Assembly (NCBI GenBank): GCA_963978905.1
Contig: OZ022260.1
Location: 49,745,551-49,809,550, forward strand
DNA: 64,000 nt
Reading direction: 5' to 3'
Source: Trichostrongylus colubriformis
Taxonomy: Eukaryota > Nematoda > Chromadorea > Rhabditida > Trichostrongylidae
The translations under genes and the position numbers were made by a program. The notes beneath the pieces are model-generated. The model was not told where the DNA came from, ran no database searches, and worked only from the letters and a program-made list of their open reading frames with translations. Below are positions 34,295-45,630 of the stretch, one piece after another (within the stretch, counting starts at the first letter, position 1; each line of letters starts with the position of its first letter).

Positions 34295-35867
34295 CAGTGT
34301 GTCCCAAAAGTATAGGTCCACCTTATTTTTCATCCATATCTCCAGAATGGATAAGCGATTCCTTTCCAAATTTTTATATGTAGTACCTGATCACTGTAGC
34401 AATCAAGCGCCTCAGTAAAATTGAAGACATAAAAATGCAAAATTTTATTTGATTTTTTTTTTCAAAAATAAGGGTGTCCCAAAAGTATAGGTCCACTCAG
34501 CTTTTCCGCCTTGCTTCCATCGAAAGGTAAGTTGTGAGGTAGGTGTGTTGACGCATCCTTCTGAGATTTACTCTACAGTGCCATGCCAAGCGGTACGCAC
34601 TTTTCCGAGTACGAAAATGGGCAAATTCTGACCCACAAGGACGTGAGACTCAGCAATCGCAAAATTTCTGAAAAGATGGGCCTATTCCAAAGCTCGATCA
34701 ACAGCTTCTGTCGTACCATGGACCTGTACGGAACGAAAAAGAGAAGTGGAAGGCTGCAGAAGCTTTCTGAGAGGCAGAAGCGTCGGATCCTCAAAGCTGC
34801 GTCCAATTCCAGAAAGGGTGCTTGTCGACGGTGCAGGGAACTGGCACCTGCTGTATCGAAAAACACTGTGCACCGTCTGCTCAAGTCGTCTCCTCACATC
34901 GAGCGAAGATGGTTTTCGTCCTTGCCATACCTCACGAGGGCGCACGAAGAGGCTCGAATCCATTTTGCCAAGTAGAATGTCAGCTGGACCCATCAATAGG
35001 ATGAGGTAGTCTGCAGGGTTACATTATTGACGTAGTAGTTCACACAGCATTAGTAATGGTGTTGCAGGTGATCTTTTCTAATGAGAAGAAGTTCAATTTG
35101 GACGGCTCGGACGGCTTAGCTAGTTACTGGAGGGATTTGGGGAAGGAGCCATGCTACTTCTTGAGGCGCGGATTTGCTGGTGGTAGTGGTATGGTAGGGA
35201 CCGCCTTCTCTCGCTTTGGTTAGAGCAGGATACTATTCATCACGCATCATATAGATTCCAGGGCTTTGCAGGACGTTCTAGAAAGTAATTTACTACCATA
35301 TAAACAGCGGTACATACAAACATTAGGTGCACAGCCGACAAACACCCTTTCTGGAATCGGACGCAGCGTTGAGGATCCGTCGCTTCTGCTTCTCAGAAAG
35401 CTCCTACGGCCTTCCACTTCCCTTTTTCGTTCCGTACAGGTCCATGGTACGACAGAAGCTGTTGATCGAGCTTTGGAATAGGCCCATCTTTTCAGAAATT
35501 TTGCGATTGCTGAGTCTCACGTCCTTGTGGGCCAGAATTTGCCCATTTTCGTACTCGGAAAAGTGCGTACCGCTTGGCATGGCACTGTAGAGTAAATCTC
35601 AGAAGGATGCGTCAACACACCTACCTCACAACTTACCTTTCGATGGAAGCAAGGCGGAAAAGCTGAGTGGACCTATACTTTTGGGACACCCTTATTTTTG
35701 AAAAAAAAATCAAATAAAATTTTGCATTTTTATGTCTTCAATTTTACTGAGGCGCTTGATTGCTACAGTGATCAGGTACTACATATAAAAATTTGGAAAG
35801 GAATCGCTTATCCATTCTGGAGATATGGATGAAAAATAGGGTGGACCTATACTTTTGGGACACACTG
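34295..35867 (+). mobile_element. Tc1/Tc3-like element with 540-bp inverted arms and IR/DR ends
   Basis: Begins CAGTGTGTCCCAAAAGTATA and ends with the reverse complement, both sides flanked by TA (34293-34294, 35868-35869). Arms 34295-34835 and 35328-35867 are inverted and nearly identical. Each arm has two direct copies of GTGTCCCAAAAGTATAGGTC (34299 and 34474; inverted at 35689 and 35863), the inner/outer transposase-site layout known as IR/DR. The arms include the coding start of the transposase, so the right arm carries it in reverse. The 492-bp centre holds the next transposase part. Confidence 0.9.
34583..35226 (+). pseudogene. Tc1/Tc3-like transposase, N-terminal two thirds, broken
   Basis: The open frame 34583-34975 (130 residues, ATG MPSGTHFSEYENG) matches the DNA-binding half of Tc3-like transposases: first helix-turn-helix (SNRKISEKMGLFQSSI), a YGTKKRSGR linker with basic residues, and a second helix-turn-helix (LAPAVSKNTVHRLL). 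It stops at 34973-34975. After several stops the family resumes at about 35070-35222 with VIFSNEKKFNLDG and GGSGMVGTAFSRFG, where the first catalytic Asp block (usually SDEKKF) reads SNEKKF, so that Asp is lost. The remaining catalytic region is absent, replaced by the inverted arm. Inactive as it stands. Confidence 0.85.
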
Positions 35868-35889
35868 TACTTGTTCACCAACACTATTC

Positions 35890-37740
35890 TGACATCATCA
35901 TTAGTTAGAGACACCAAGCCTACCCGATGCCGACGTCAAATTCATCCGCTCCTCAAATTTACCCGTCATGTGGGAACAAGACTGAAAGCAAGTCACACCC
36001 TCTATCATTTCGAGATGCGATCAACTACGGCGCTCCTGAGATTTACCAACCTACAATAGCCTTACCATCAGGGGTACATGCCCTACCAACTACTTTAGGG
36101 TACTTGATCTCGCACAGATCTCATGCTCAAGATGGGTGAGCTTTGCTAATTTCGCAGCCACCTTCGGATAATGCAGACCAGTGGATGAACCTTTGAGCAG
36201 TAAATACAATACTGCAATATGCGATACATTCTGGAGAAAGTGAGGTTTCCGAAGAAGACAAGTATGAATGGGAAAGGTTTAGGACTTTGCAAGAGCTTTA
36301 GAGTTCACCAGAACGGAAAACGAGGCTGGTGCTGAACAGGATAAGCGTGTGTGAACGGTTCAATAACTCAATACAGCGTCGACCTGATGGGTACTTCCTG
36401 CGCTTCTTTGGATTGAACAATAGCCCTCCTTACAGGGTGATAAAGCAGTAGCCTATAGACGATTGGTTAACGTATGGGCTTCAATAAGCAAAAACCACGC
36501 GCTTCTAGAGCAATGCGACAGCTTGAACCAGTGAAGGACTTTTCAACCGGTATTACGGCAACAGGTTACCCGGAGTTCATTACATTTCTCATCAACCCGT
36601 AATTAATCCACATAAGGCTACAGTAAGAAAGTTGTCTTTGATACCTCAGCGCCCTATAAAAACTCCCCCCCCCCCCCCGCCTCTCTGACCGATGTCAATA
36701 GGGGCAGTCTCACTGCTCCTCATCTATGGAATCTTATTGCACTTTAGGGGTGGGGAAGTAGCGGTTATTTCGGATACTGAGAATGCTTCACTCAAGGTGC
36801 GTTTACAAGAACAAGATAAGGATTCAACGAGATGTTCTTGGCTCTGTGGTTTTACATAAGTACCCTCCCTCGTTCAACAACACACCGTTTCAAGAGGGTA
36901 ACATTCGACTTAAAATCATCCCCCTTGCTCTCGTGTGCTATCCTTTGCCTTTTCAATACATATCATACTCAAAACGACTTGATTCGACTCATAATAAAGA
37001 ACATGTACGTTGACAATCTCGCATGGACCATGGATACCTTGGAAGAGGCAGCCCATGTGTAACGAAAGACGAAATTGGTGTTCCAGAAAATCAATATGGA
37101 CCTGCGCGAATTCCCGTCCAACAACCAACTCTTGGTAGACGCAATAAAGGAAAAAGATGGAGCCATAGAAACCCAATCACAAATGTTGGGTCTCTCCTCG
37201 GATGTCAACAGCCTCGCCATTTGAGCGTCTCGGCACTTCCCAGGCATCCCGTGACCTGGCGGACTATCACGAGTGCAATAACATCCATCTATGATCCGCT
37301 GCGTTGGATACTTCCACTTCTCCATAAATGTAGTCCTTTCAAGAGAGGAAGGAATATACATAAGATAAAGAGCTACCCACGGACAAAGTGAATTCAAGTT
37401 TTTAATGGCAGCATGCATCCACCTATCTATTATATGCCATGGCACAACGTCATCCCTCGTATGGCAAAAGCTAAGCTCCCATCCTTTTGAGTGAAATGCA
37501 CCATCCCAAAATTAGAATTAAACGCCGTGACTCTAGCTATGAGACTTTACAACACAGTCTTTGCCGAATTCGGAGGGACCCTCAATATCAGGCAAGTTTA
37601 CGACTTTTCCGACTCCCAAATTCTTCTGAGTTGGCTCAAAAAAACCGGCTCATAAAGTGAGACCCTTTGTTTATAAGTGTCTTATAGAAATACGCAGTGT
37701 AGCCCACAACATCACCATGGAGCGATGTCTGATCAGGACT
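35890..37740 (+). pseudogene. Bel/Pao retrotransposon pol relic (RT and RNase H)
   Basis: Reverse transcriptase and RNase H of an LTR retrotransposon, scattered over frames with many stops. Recognisable in order: NPHKATVRK (about 36600), the region of the RT palm, MYVDN at 37003-37017 (Pao-type YVDD box with the second Asp changed to Asn), LGLSSDV and SIYDPLRWILP (about 37180-37310), then the RNase H start TIPKLELNAVTLAMRL and SDSQILLSWL (37498-37638), followed by LIEIRSV (37684). No gag, protease or LTR was assigned. The Tc1-like element lies immediately upstream and may have inserted into it. The inverted repeat from 37747 takes over downstream. Confidence 0.72.
36665..36678. repeat. C14 homopolymer
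   Basis: Falls inside the Bel/Pao relic where a Pro codon run would be read, so it probably expanded after the gene died. Confidence 0.9.
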
Positions 37741-37746
37741 GGACAT

Positions 37747-38376
37747 ACAATACCGCCACTAATTCATGGTCAATCGACACGAGAAATCGGAAACTCCATG
37801 ATTTCTCCGAACTTTTGCCATAACTTCCTTCAAAATGCTTCAAATAATTCGAAAAAGATTTCAGTAGAAAGCCCTGGTTAAGGCGAATGTGAGAACCTGT
37901 GGAACTTCCACTTTCCTTCGCTCCTTCGGCATAATTTTCGAGATTTCCGCAAAATTCGCCTCAAAGTACCACGGGCGATTCTCGTCGACGCGACGGAGTC
38001 GTAAAGCCTCCACTTCGACTACGACTCCCAAAACAAAAGTTTCACAGCCAAAAATACCTTTGTATTCGAGAAGAGTATAAGCCCGTGATCATTTTGGTAT
38101 CTCTCATGTTAGGATTCAGCAGCAATGAACTGAAAATGGTGTTTAAGAAGTTTTTTCAAATTTGAATTGCGTCCATAGAGCTGCATTTCAAGAGGAACAC
38201 GATGCTACAAATGTATAAGGAAGTAGTGATGGCATAGTCTGCCAATTTTCGAAATCTTCTTTTAAGGTGAGTACCACGTTCGTTTTTGACCCCAAATATA
38301 CAACCCCAGACACTATTAAAAATGATGATCTCGTCAAAATTCAACTCCGACAAGTTGTGACTGCTATCACAGATAC
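37747..38376. repeat. Left arm of 2.1-kb inverted repeat
   Basis: 630 bp, nearly identical to the reverse complement of 39222-39852 (few substitutions by eye). Outer boundary ACAATACCGCCACTAATTC. It overlaps the last part of the pol relic. A frame in common to both arms encodes LRLRRVDENRPWYFE and KISKIMPKERRKVEVPQ (plus in the right arm, 39568-39759; minus in the left), which I do not recognise. Confidence 0.9.
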
Positions 38377-38729
38377 ACTCTATGAAAGGGAAAATCTCGT
38401 TAATGCTCCATGCGCTATGGATGTTCTTCAGATTTTGTGGTTTCAAAGTAAGAAAATGTGTGTTTAAAATGAAAATGAATGCTGTCGAATCGAAATTTCT
38501 TATTTCATTCCCAACTTCGAACATGCTGCAATCAATTATTGTGCAGTGGCCAACTAACTGTGTAAGCCTCGGTTTTTATGATCATCACACTGTTGCTACT
38601 CGATTCCCTTGCTAATTGACGGTCGACCCAAGTCGACCCCTCACTATCGATCTCATTGGTCCACCACGTGTGCACCGGCCATGAACCATCTACGAATAGG
38701 TCTCATGGTATATTTTGTTTTGAATGCAT

Positions 38730-39223
38730 ACAAGTGAGGTCTAGTATCGCCCTAATCCCTAATATCGCTATAAATAAACTATATGTTATCTTCAATCTCA
38801 CCTAACATGATCGAATGTACAGTGATTCATTAAGACGTGACCCGACAGGTAATGAATCGATTAATGAGACAGCATGCTATCATGGATCGGCAGCCGTCTC
38901 AGCCGTTATCATAAGAGCCGTCGATTTGTGTGGATATGCAACCGGCCGAATAGCGTAGAGGGGTCGTTGCGTTTCACGTACGATCCTGATGTGGGACCCG
39001 AAGGGGTTCGGATCTCACGTCAAGCACAACGTTTGCAAATGCATCGTTGTGCGCTCTGTGCTGGTTCGACCGGTTTCTAATAAACTCAGCCCCCCGGTCG
39101 CGAGCCGGGGAGCAATAACACGTGTTTTTGGTGAAAATGGACTTGAGTGGAAAGGAATATCGAGGTACCTAAAAGTGCCTCGTCCATAACAACTGGAGTA
39201 GCTCTTCGCTAGACCTCACTTGT
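38730..39223. mobile_element. Possible 494-bp TIR insert in the inverted-repeat spacer
   Basis: Perfect 15-bp ends ACAAGTGAGGTCTAG and CTAGACCTCACTTGT. Inside, 38940-39035 is tRNA-like: GGCCGAATAGCGTAGAGG and a B-box-like GGTTCGGATCTC. No clear target duplication. It touches the inner edge of the right arm, so the ends might instead be part of the larger repeat. Confidence 0.5.
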
Positions 39224-39852
39224 ATCTGTGATAGCAGTCACAACTTGTCGGAGTTGAATTTTGACGACATCATCATTTTTAATAGTGTCTGGGGTTGTAT
39301 ATTTGGGGTCAAAAACGAACGTGGTACTCACCTTAAAAGAAAATTTCGAAAATTGGCAGACTATGTCAACACTACTTCCTTATACATTTGTAGCATCGTT
39401 TTCCTCTTGAAATGCAGCTCTATGGACGCAATTCAAATTTGAAAAAAACTTCTTAAACACCATTTTCAGTTCATTGCTGCTGAATCCTAACATGAGAGAT
39501 ACCAAAATGATCACGGGTTTATGCTCTTCTCGAATACAAAGGTATTTTTGGCTGTGAAACTTTTGTTTTGAGAGTCGTAGTTGAAGTGGAGGTTTTACGA
39601 CTCCGCCGCGTCGACGAGAATCGCCCGTGGTACTTTGAGGCAAATTTTGCTAAAATCTCGAAAATTATGCCGAAGGAGCGAAGGAAAGTGGAAGTTCCAC
39701 AGGTTCTCACATTCGCCTTAACCAGGGCTTTCTACTGGAATCTTTTTCGAATTATATGAAGCATTTTGAAGGAAGTTATGGCAAAAGTTCGGAGAAATCA
39801 TGGAGTTCCCGATTTCTCGTGTCGATTGACCATGAATTAGTGGCGGTATTGT
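39222..39852. repeat. Right arm of 2.1-kb inverted repeat
   Basis: Reverse complement of 37747-38376. The 845-bp spacer between the arms (38377-39221) contains unassigned sequence and the possible small element above. Confidence 0.9.
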
Positions 39853-40853
39853 AGTCCATCACAGGATAACCCCGGCAACTGCACTACTCATGGAAAGACA
39901 AAGGAAGAATTGCAACACCATCTGTAATAGAGGGGCTCTCACTTCGTTCGACACTCACCTTTTCAGTGGCCGGGTCAAGAAAAAAGTTTCCATTGCCCTC
40001 TAAATGATCCGGAAGCTACTAGCCCACACAATAAAAGAAATTTTCATCATAAGCACTAGAAGAAGCATTGATTTTAAACTGCTCCATCCTACTCAAGTGC
40101 AGACATGGACTCCAAGCCAAAAGATTCGCGGCATACGCCTGCCGCTTTTCCCACATGCCTCAGAACTGTACAATAAAGTTGTTTGCCAAGAAGGCGCAGT
40201 TCGGTGGAATATCAACAACCGTCGGCCTGGTCTCATATCTCTTTCATTGGGGTATATATACGTACCATCTTCTACGACGTAATGAACTCGGCTCCAATAA
40301 AGCTGAGCACTTGATATATGCTTGCTGTTGAAGGCATGCTCCGAGAAGGAATGACTTTGTCCTTGCTTTAGAACTGCTCACCTCTCATAGCTGGCTCATC
40401 TTTCCGAACTCGTTTATACTCGAAATAATTGGTGGTATGAGGCTTTATCATATTCGGATCGTTGAAGCAGCGAAGAAAGTCCTCCTTAAATCAATGAATT
40501 GTGTTGATTTTTTGAAATAATCTACCCTGTAATATATGAGGACGCTTACAAGGGTGACATGCAACATATCTCGAGTTTCAGGCATCTGAAAAAGGTGATT
40601 GAAAGTAAGAGTTGTTACAGTAAATTTGAGCACACGTCGGCGATTGTTCTTCCAAAGAGTTAGATCAGACCGAAAATATAGAAAGTGGAAAAGAGGGGGA
40701 TGATACAATGAGCTAATTTCAGCACCAGGCAAACACTCTCAAAACCCCGAAAAGGGTAACCTTCGACGTTAGTAGAGACGTACTCGCACTGCACTTGACG
40801 CCAAATAAACCAAGCCCACGTCCCGTGAACTGGAAGTTGCAGGCATATTCATA
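39853..40853. other. Unassigned; possible retroelement flank
   Basis: A GTATATATACGT box (about 40252) and CAATAAAGCTGAG (about 40297) are spaced like promoter and polyadenylation signals of an LTR, but no second copy exists here. Coding similarity not found. Confidence 0.3.
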
Positions 40854-41589
40854 TCATAACCTATATATAAACCAGGAGTGTGGTAAGCTTGTTTTGTTTT
40901 CATAACCTATATATACCAGGAGGTTGGTGTGTCTGTCTGTTTCTTTGTCTGCCCGCCCTATTTTCGGTGTTAACAGAAAAGCAAGTTGCAGAGGTCGGAT
41001 CAGGTTTCGGTTGGGTCGGGCATGGTCCAAGATGTACAGAGCGCACATGGACCATGTGAAACTCCAACCACATTAGGCAGGTCGTGCGCTGCAATGTCCT
41101 CAGCTCAATGCGGAATTTCTTTGATTGATCTCAAAACTGCCCGGATTTCGAGAGAAGGTAGGGCAAGATGAGTTCAGCACATCTGGCAGCTAAGTAAGAC
41201 CCGCCTTTTCTTGACTGCAGATATTCATAATTAGGCATCGCAGCAGCCCAGAAATCGAGAACAATGGTAGAGGAAAGCGAGATCTGAGCAGGAGGTTTAA
41301 TCTGTGCATAACATCCTACTATATACCAGTTGGCTGGCGCACACTTCTGCGCGCAATTCATGGCGATGCTGCGCAAAATGGGTTTGATAGGCCCGACCAC
41401 AGTTGTGTATGGAATCGAGCGGGAATTTCCTTTCCTCTACTTACAGCTGAGCTATTGAATTGGAAAAAGCATAGAATATGGCGTGATAATAAAGCATTTC
41501 GGTGTCACATACTTCACTCGCTTTGCAACGAATCCATTTTGCACGTCACCGACATGAATCGCGCGCAGTAGTGTGCGCGAGCCAACTGG
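40854..41589 (+). mobile_element. Short Helitron-like element, 268-bp-repeat type (tentative)
   Basis: 5' end A^TCATAACCTATATATAAACC at 40854, duplicated at 40900 (TCATAACCTATATATACC), then TGTGTCTGTCTGTTTC and one diverged unit related to the 268-bp repeat (40980-41100: GGGTCGGGCATGGTCC, GCGCACATGGACCATG). 3' end is hairpin plus CCAACTGG at 41589 with T next. The 5' A^TC and 3' CTGG^T fit the element at 447-1793. Alternatively only the fold-back module (41326-41589) is a unit. Confidence 0.5.
41326..41589. mobile_element. Fold-back module, CCAGTTGG family
   Basis: Ends CCAGTTGGCTGGCGCACAC and GTGTGCGCGAGCCAACTGG, inverted over about 57 bp with both hairpins (CGCGCA, loop GTAGTG, TGCGCG on the right). 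Serves as the 3' part for elements on either side: plus-oriented 40854-41589 and minus-oriented 41326-43409. Confidence 0.85.
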
Positions 41590-43409
41590 TTTACGTCTTC
41601 ATTGGGAGTTTGGATAGTTTGGAGGTAGATAGTTTTGTATTCGATTGCATCGATGGTAACAAACGTTCACTTGCTGAGCATCCAATTCTTACACATTAAT
41701 GGTATAATGGTACATCTATATCTTGATTATCGTTGCTTATTGTCTTCGTAAACATGCTCCACTACTTGGAATTTTACATAGTCTAGCAGTCGATACCTAG
41801 TGTTGCTGCCAATACCGAATTAAAATGATTCCGAGTGAGCCGCTCGCTTCGCTATCACAAATATAGGTTGTATCATGATTATCAATGTAGATCGCAGTAT
41901 CAAGCGTCATGCTCCACTATTTGAAACGCTAAGCAATTCAGCGGTCGATACATCGGTCAGTGATATCAGAACCTAAACAAAATATGTTCACCCAATGGCA
42001 CTGAGCATCAGATGCTTTTGCTAAAACGGTCGTCTAGTAATAGCAAATGATGTAAAGGATTTCATCCTGTCCAATCCCTAATGGCTCATATCAGCCACTG
42101 TAAGCCGCCATCAGTTTCACTGAGGCCCTGTACCCAACAATACCATTGAGGTCGCCGTACCCTACAATACCCTTGTGAACATTTAACTGTTAGCCGCAAA
42201 AGCGATTCGGCTTTGGTGACATTTCCCTTCTCACAGCCCCTATCGAATGTTATCAAGCATTATCACTTTGGATCACCCACTATCAATGTTCCCGCCAACC
42301 TTGCTGAACACCCATGAGTGACAGCGGTGACATTTGTCTACCCACAATCATTATCAAATCTTATCGACCATTATCGATTTGGATCACCCGCCATTGAAGT
42401 TCCTGGCCCACCCTGCTGAACATCTATGAGTGTTAGCGCCCTAGGATCAATGCGAAAAGCGAAACGAATTTGACGACTCCAGCCATTTCACGCTCCTTAT
42501 CGTATCTCATCAACCGTTATCGGTGCGGGTCACCCACCACTAATGTCCCTGTCCCACCCTGCTAAACACCTATGATTGTCAGCGCTTTTGGATCAGTGCG
42601 AAAGGCGAAACGAATTTGACGACGTTTGTTTTCTCATACTCCATAACGAACCTTGTCAACCATTATCACTTTGAATCACTAACACTAAAGGTTCCCGCCC
42701 CATCCCGCAAAACACCTATGAGTGTCAGCGTTCTGGGATCAACCTGAAATGCGAAACGCATTCGTCAACTCTAGCATTTCACGCTCCTTATCGTATCTTA
42801 TCAACACTTATCAATGCGGGTCACCCACCATTAATGTTCCCGCCCAATCCCGCAAAACACCTATAAGTGTCAGCGTTCTGGGATCAACCTGAAATGCGAA
42901 ACGCATTAGTCGACTCTAGCCATTTCACGCTTCTTATCGTATCTTATCAACACTTATCAATGCGGGTCACACACCATTAATGCTCCCGCCCCATCCCGCA
43001 AAACACCTATGAGTGTCAGCGTACTGGGATCAACCCGAAAGGCGAAACGGATTCATCGCCTCTAGCCATTTCACGCTCCTTATCGTATCTTATCAACAGT
43101 TATCAATGCGGGTCACACACCATTAATGTTCCCGCCCCATCCCGCAAAATACCTATGAGTGTCAGCGCCCTTGGATCACCGCGAAAGACGAAGCGACTTT
43201 GGTGACATTCGCCTTTTGAGGCTCCTTATCAGCGCTTATCAGTTGCTATCACTTTCGGTCCACCACCGCTGGGGTTCCCTTGGCACCCCCTATATCACTT
43301 GTAAAATTCAGGGTCCCAGCTTTACTGCGACGCGAGATATGAATTTCGTGACAGACAGACGCACGGACACACACACACAGACATACTTAGCGAATTATAT
43401 AGAGTAGGA
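41590..43409 (-). mobile_element. Helitron-like element with about 146-bp satellite array
   Basis: On the minus strand it starts A^TCCTACTCTATATAATTCGC at 43409, then GTATGTCTGTGTGTGTG, ATATCTCGCGTCGCAG, and a tandem array (43150 down to about 42200) whose CACCTATGAGTGTCAGCG landmark recurs at 42571, 42717, 42862, 43008 and 43154, giving 145-146-bp spacing. A unique section (41590-42180) leads into the fold-back module at 41326-41589, whose outer end gives CTGG^T. No coding. Confidence 0.75.
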
Positions 43410-45022
43410 TAATTCGCCTGGTATGTCTGTGTGTGTGTCTGTGTGTGATTGTCCGTCTATTACGAAATTCATATCTCGCGTCGCAGTAAAGCTGGGACCA
43501 TGAATTTTACAAGTGATGTAGGGGGTGGCATGGGGACACTAATGGTAGTGGAGCGAAAGTGATAGCACCTGATAAGGGCCGATAAGGAGCCTCGGAAGAC
43601 AAATATCGCCGAATCCATTCCGCCTTTTGCGTTGATCAAAGAGCGCTAACACCCGTAGTGTTGTGCTGGGTGGGACGGAAACACCAATGATGGGTGATTC
43701 TCATTGATAACGGTTGATAATATTCGATAAGGAGTCTAAAAAGGCTAGAGTCGTCGAATCCGTTTCGCTTTTCGCATTGGTCCTGAAGCGTTCATGCTCA
43801 CAGGTGTTTTGTGGAGTGATACCAGACACTGATGGTGCGTAATCCAGCTCGATAACGGTTGATAAGATTTGATGAGGAGCATGAGAAGGTCATCTTCATT
43901 CCGTCTTTCGCGTTGATCTGAGAGCGCTGACACCATAGCTGTACAGCAGGGTGAAAAGGGCACATTAACGTCACTTGTCAAGGGAAATGTCACCAAGGCA
44001 GGTTCGCTTCTGCGGCTAACACTGGAATGTTCACATTCGCAGGTATTGTAGGGTACGGGAACCTCAATGGTATTGTTGAGTACAGGAGCCTCAGTGAAAC
44101 TGATAACGGCTTACAGTGGCTGATAAGAACTGTTAGGAATGGGATGGAATGAAATTCCCTATATCGCTTGCTACTACTATACGACCGCTTTAGCACAAGC
44201 GTCGATACTCAGTGCTATTGGGTGAACACATTTTCTTTATGTTCTGATATCACAGGCCGATGTATCGACTGCTGAACTGCTTGGCGTTCCAAAAAATGGT
44301 GCATTTCTTCTGCTATCTACATTGATAATCATGATACAACCTATATTTGTGATAGCAAAACGAGTGGTTCACTCGGATCATTTTCTGATGCTGTACTAAC
44401 AGCAACACTGGGTATCGACCGCTAGACTATGCAAAATTCCAAGTAGTGAAGCATGTTTACCAAAACGATATACGTCGATAATCGGGATATGGATCTGCCA
44501 TCAATGTGTAGGAATTAGCCACACAGCAAGTGAACAATTGTTACCAATCGATGCTATCAAATACGAAACTATCGATCTCTGAACTATCCAAACTCCCAAT
44601 GATGATCTAAACCAGTTGGCTGGCGCACACTGCTGCGCGCGATTCGTGTCGATGACGTGCGAAACGGGTTCGATGCAAAGCGACTGAAGTATGATAACAC
44701 CTGAGTGTTTAATAACAATTGAGACTCCAAATCTTTATTAAATATTGATAATAAGTATTATTAACTATTAATAAGTATTTTGGAGTCTCAATTGTTGTTA
44801 AACACTCAGATAATCATGAGACATCGGAACAACACAATATCAAAGTATAACAACACCGGGATGCTTTTTTATCATCCCATCTCTGCTTTTATTCAAATAA
44901 ATAGCTCAGCTAAAAGCAGAGGAAAGGAAATTTCCACATAATTTCATACGCAACGGTGGTTGTGCCGATCAAACCGATTTGCACAATATCGCCCTGAATC
45001 GCGCGCAGTAGTGTGCGCCCGC
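43410..45022 (+). mobile_element. Second Helitron-like copy, joined 5' to 5' with the first
   Basis: Starts at TAATTCGCCTGGTATGTC, missing the first dozen bases of the terminus, then mirrors 43409-41590: CA-rich head, satellite units (43600-44100), unique section (44190-44611), fold-back module 44612-45022. The array is shorter than in the neighbour. The right hairpin is present (GCGCGCAGTAGTGTGCGCCCGC), but the last bases read AGTAAGTGG instead of CAACTGG. Confidence 0.72.
44701..44809. mobile_element. Small palindromic insert in the fold-back module
   Basis: Arms CTGAGTGTTTAATAACAATTG... and the near-exact reverse complement (31 bp each) surround an AT-rich core that is itself symmetric (AATAAGTATTATTAACTATT). 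Module sequence is interrupted at GAAGTAT (about 44687-44693) and resumes after AAAGTAT (about 44845-44851), suggesting an AGTAT duplication that also encloses about 40 bp of unrelated sequence. Confidence 0.7.
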
Positions 45023-45529
45023 AGTAAGTGGAGACCCATTTACGGTGGACGGAGCGACTTCGTGTTCACTTATGGAAAATCATAATTCTTTTCTAAAGCA
45101 GTCTAGTGACTGGGTAAATGTTGAAGCAATGAGCAACACCTAGAGTGACAAAGAATATCAAATTATCACTGTGGGTGGGATCCTCGATGGACATTGATTG
45201 ATGATATTAGTACTTGCCTTCACAGAAGTCAAAAACTTGCAGCAATGCACCACCGATCAGTGTTCATTGGAATTATCGGTTTTTGTGCAGAAGCCTACAT
45301 ACGGCTCATGGACCACCACTGAGTAAGTGCTCACATAGAAGATGAATCCCACAGTCTCAACCCATATTGGAACCGGTCTGACGAGCCTCACCAATAAGCG
45401 CAGATGCACATATCAAAATTTCATGAGATCATATTGGCCAGCATCGATCGAAATCATCAATATCATTGTAAAGGGTCTGAAATGAGCATGATGTACCCAT
45501 TAATGATTACAGTCGTAGAAGATGAAACT
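45023..45529. other. Unassigned spacer
   Basis: No repeat or gene recognised. Confidence 0.45.
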
Positions 45530-45630
45530 CTGCACTATCGGGCGCCATCGATCGTAGCCGTCTGTCTCTGAACGGAAGGCCGGACCATGTGATAGACTTC
45601 ACCAGACAGTTGCAAAATCTTGCAGCACAT
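45530..45630 (+). repeat. Dispersed repeat R2, copy 2, left piece
   Basis: GCGCCATCGATCGTAGCCG to TTGCAGCACAT matches 20490-20590 of copy 1. The match breaks at CAGCACAT (45623-45630) and resumes at 50031. Confidence 0.75.

Noticed and set aside
34573..34884. Minus-strand frames opposite the Tc1-like transposase, and plus frames at 35266-35590
   Set aside because: The first is antisense to a recognised coding region, and the second is the same sequence in the inverted arm.
42180..43200. Regular repeats as a CRISPR-like array
   Set aside because: Units are contiguous and about 146 bp long with no short repeat/unique spacer pattern, and the DNA is eukaryotic.
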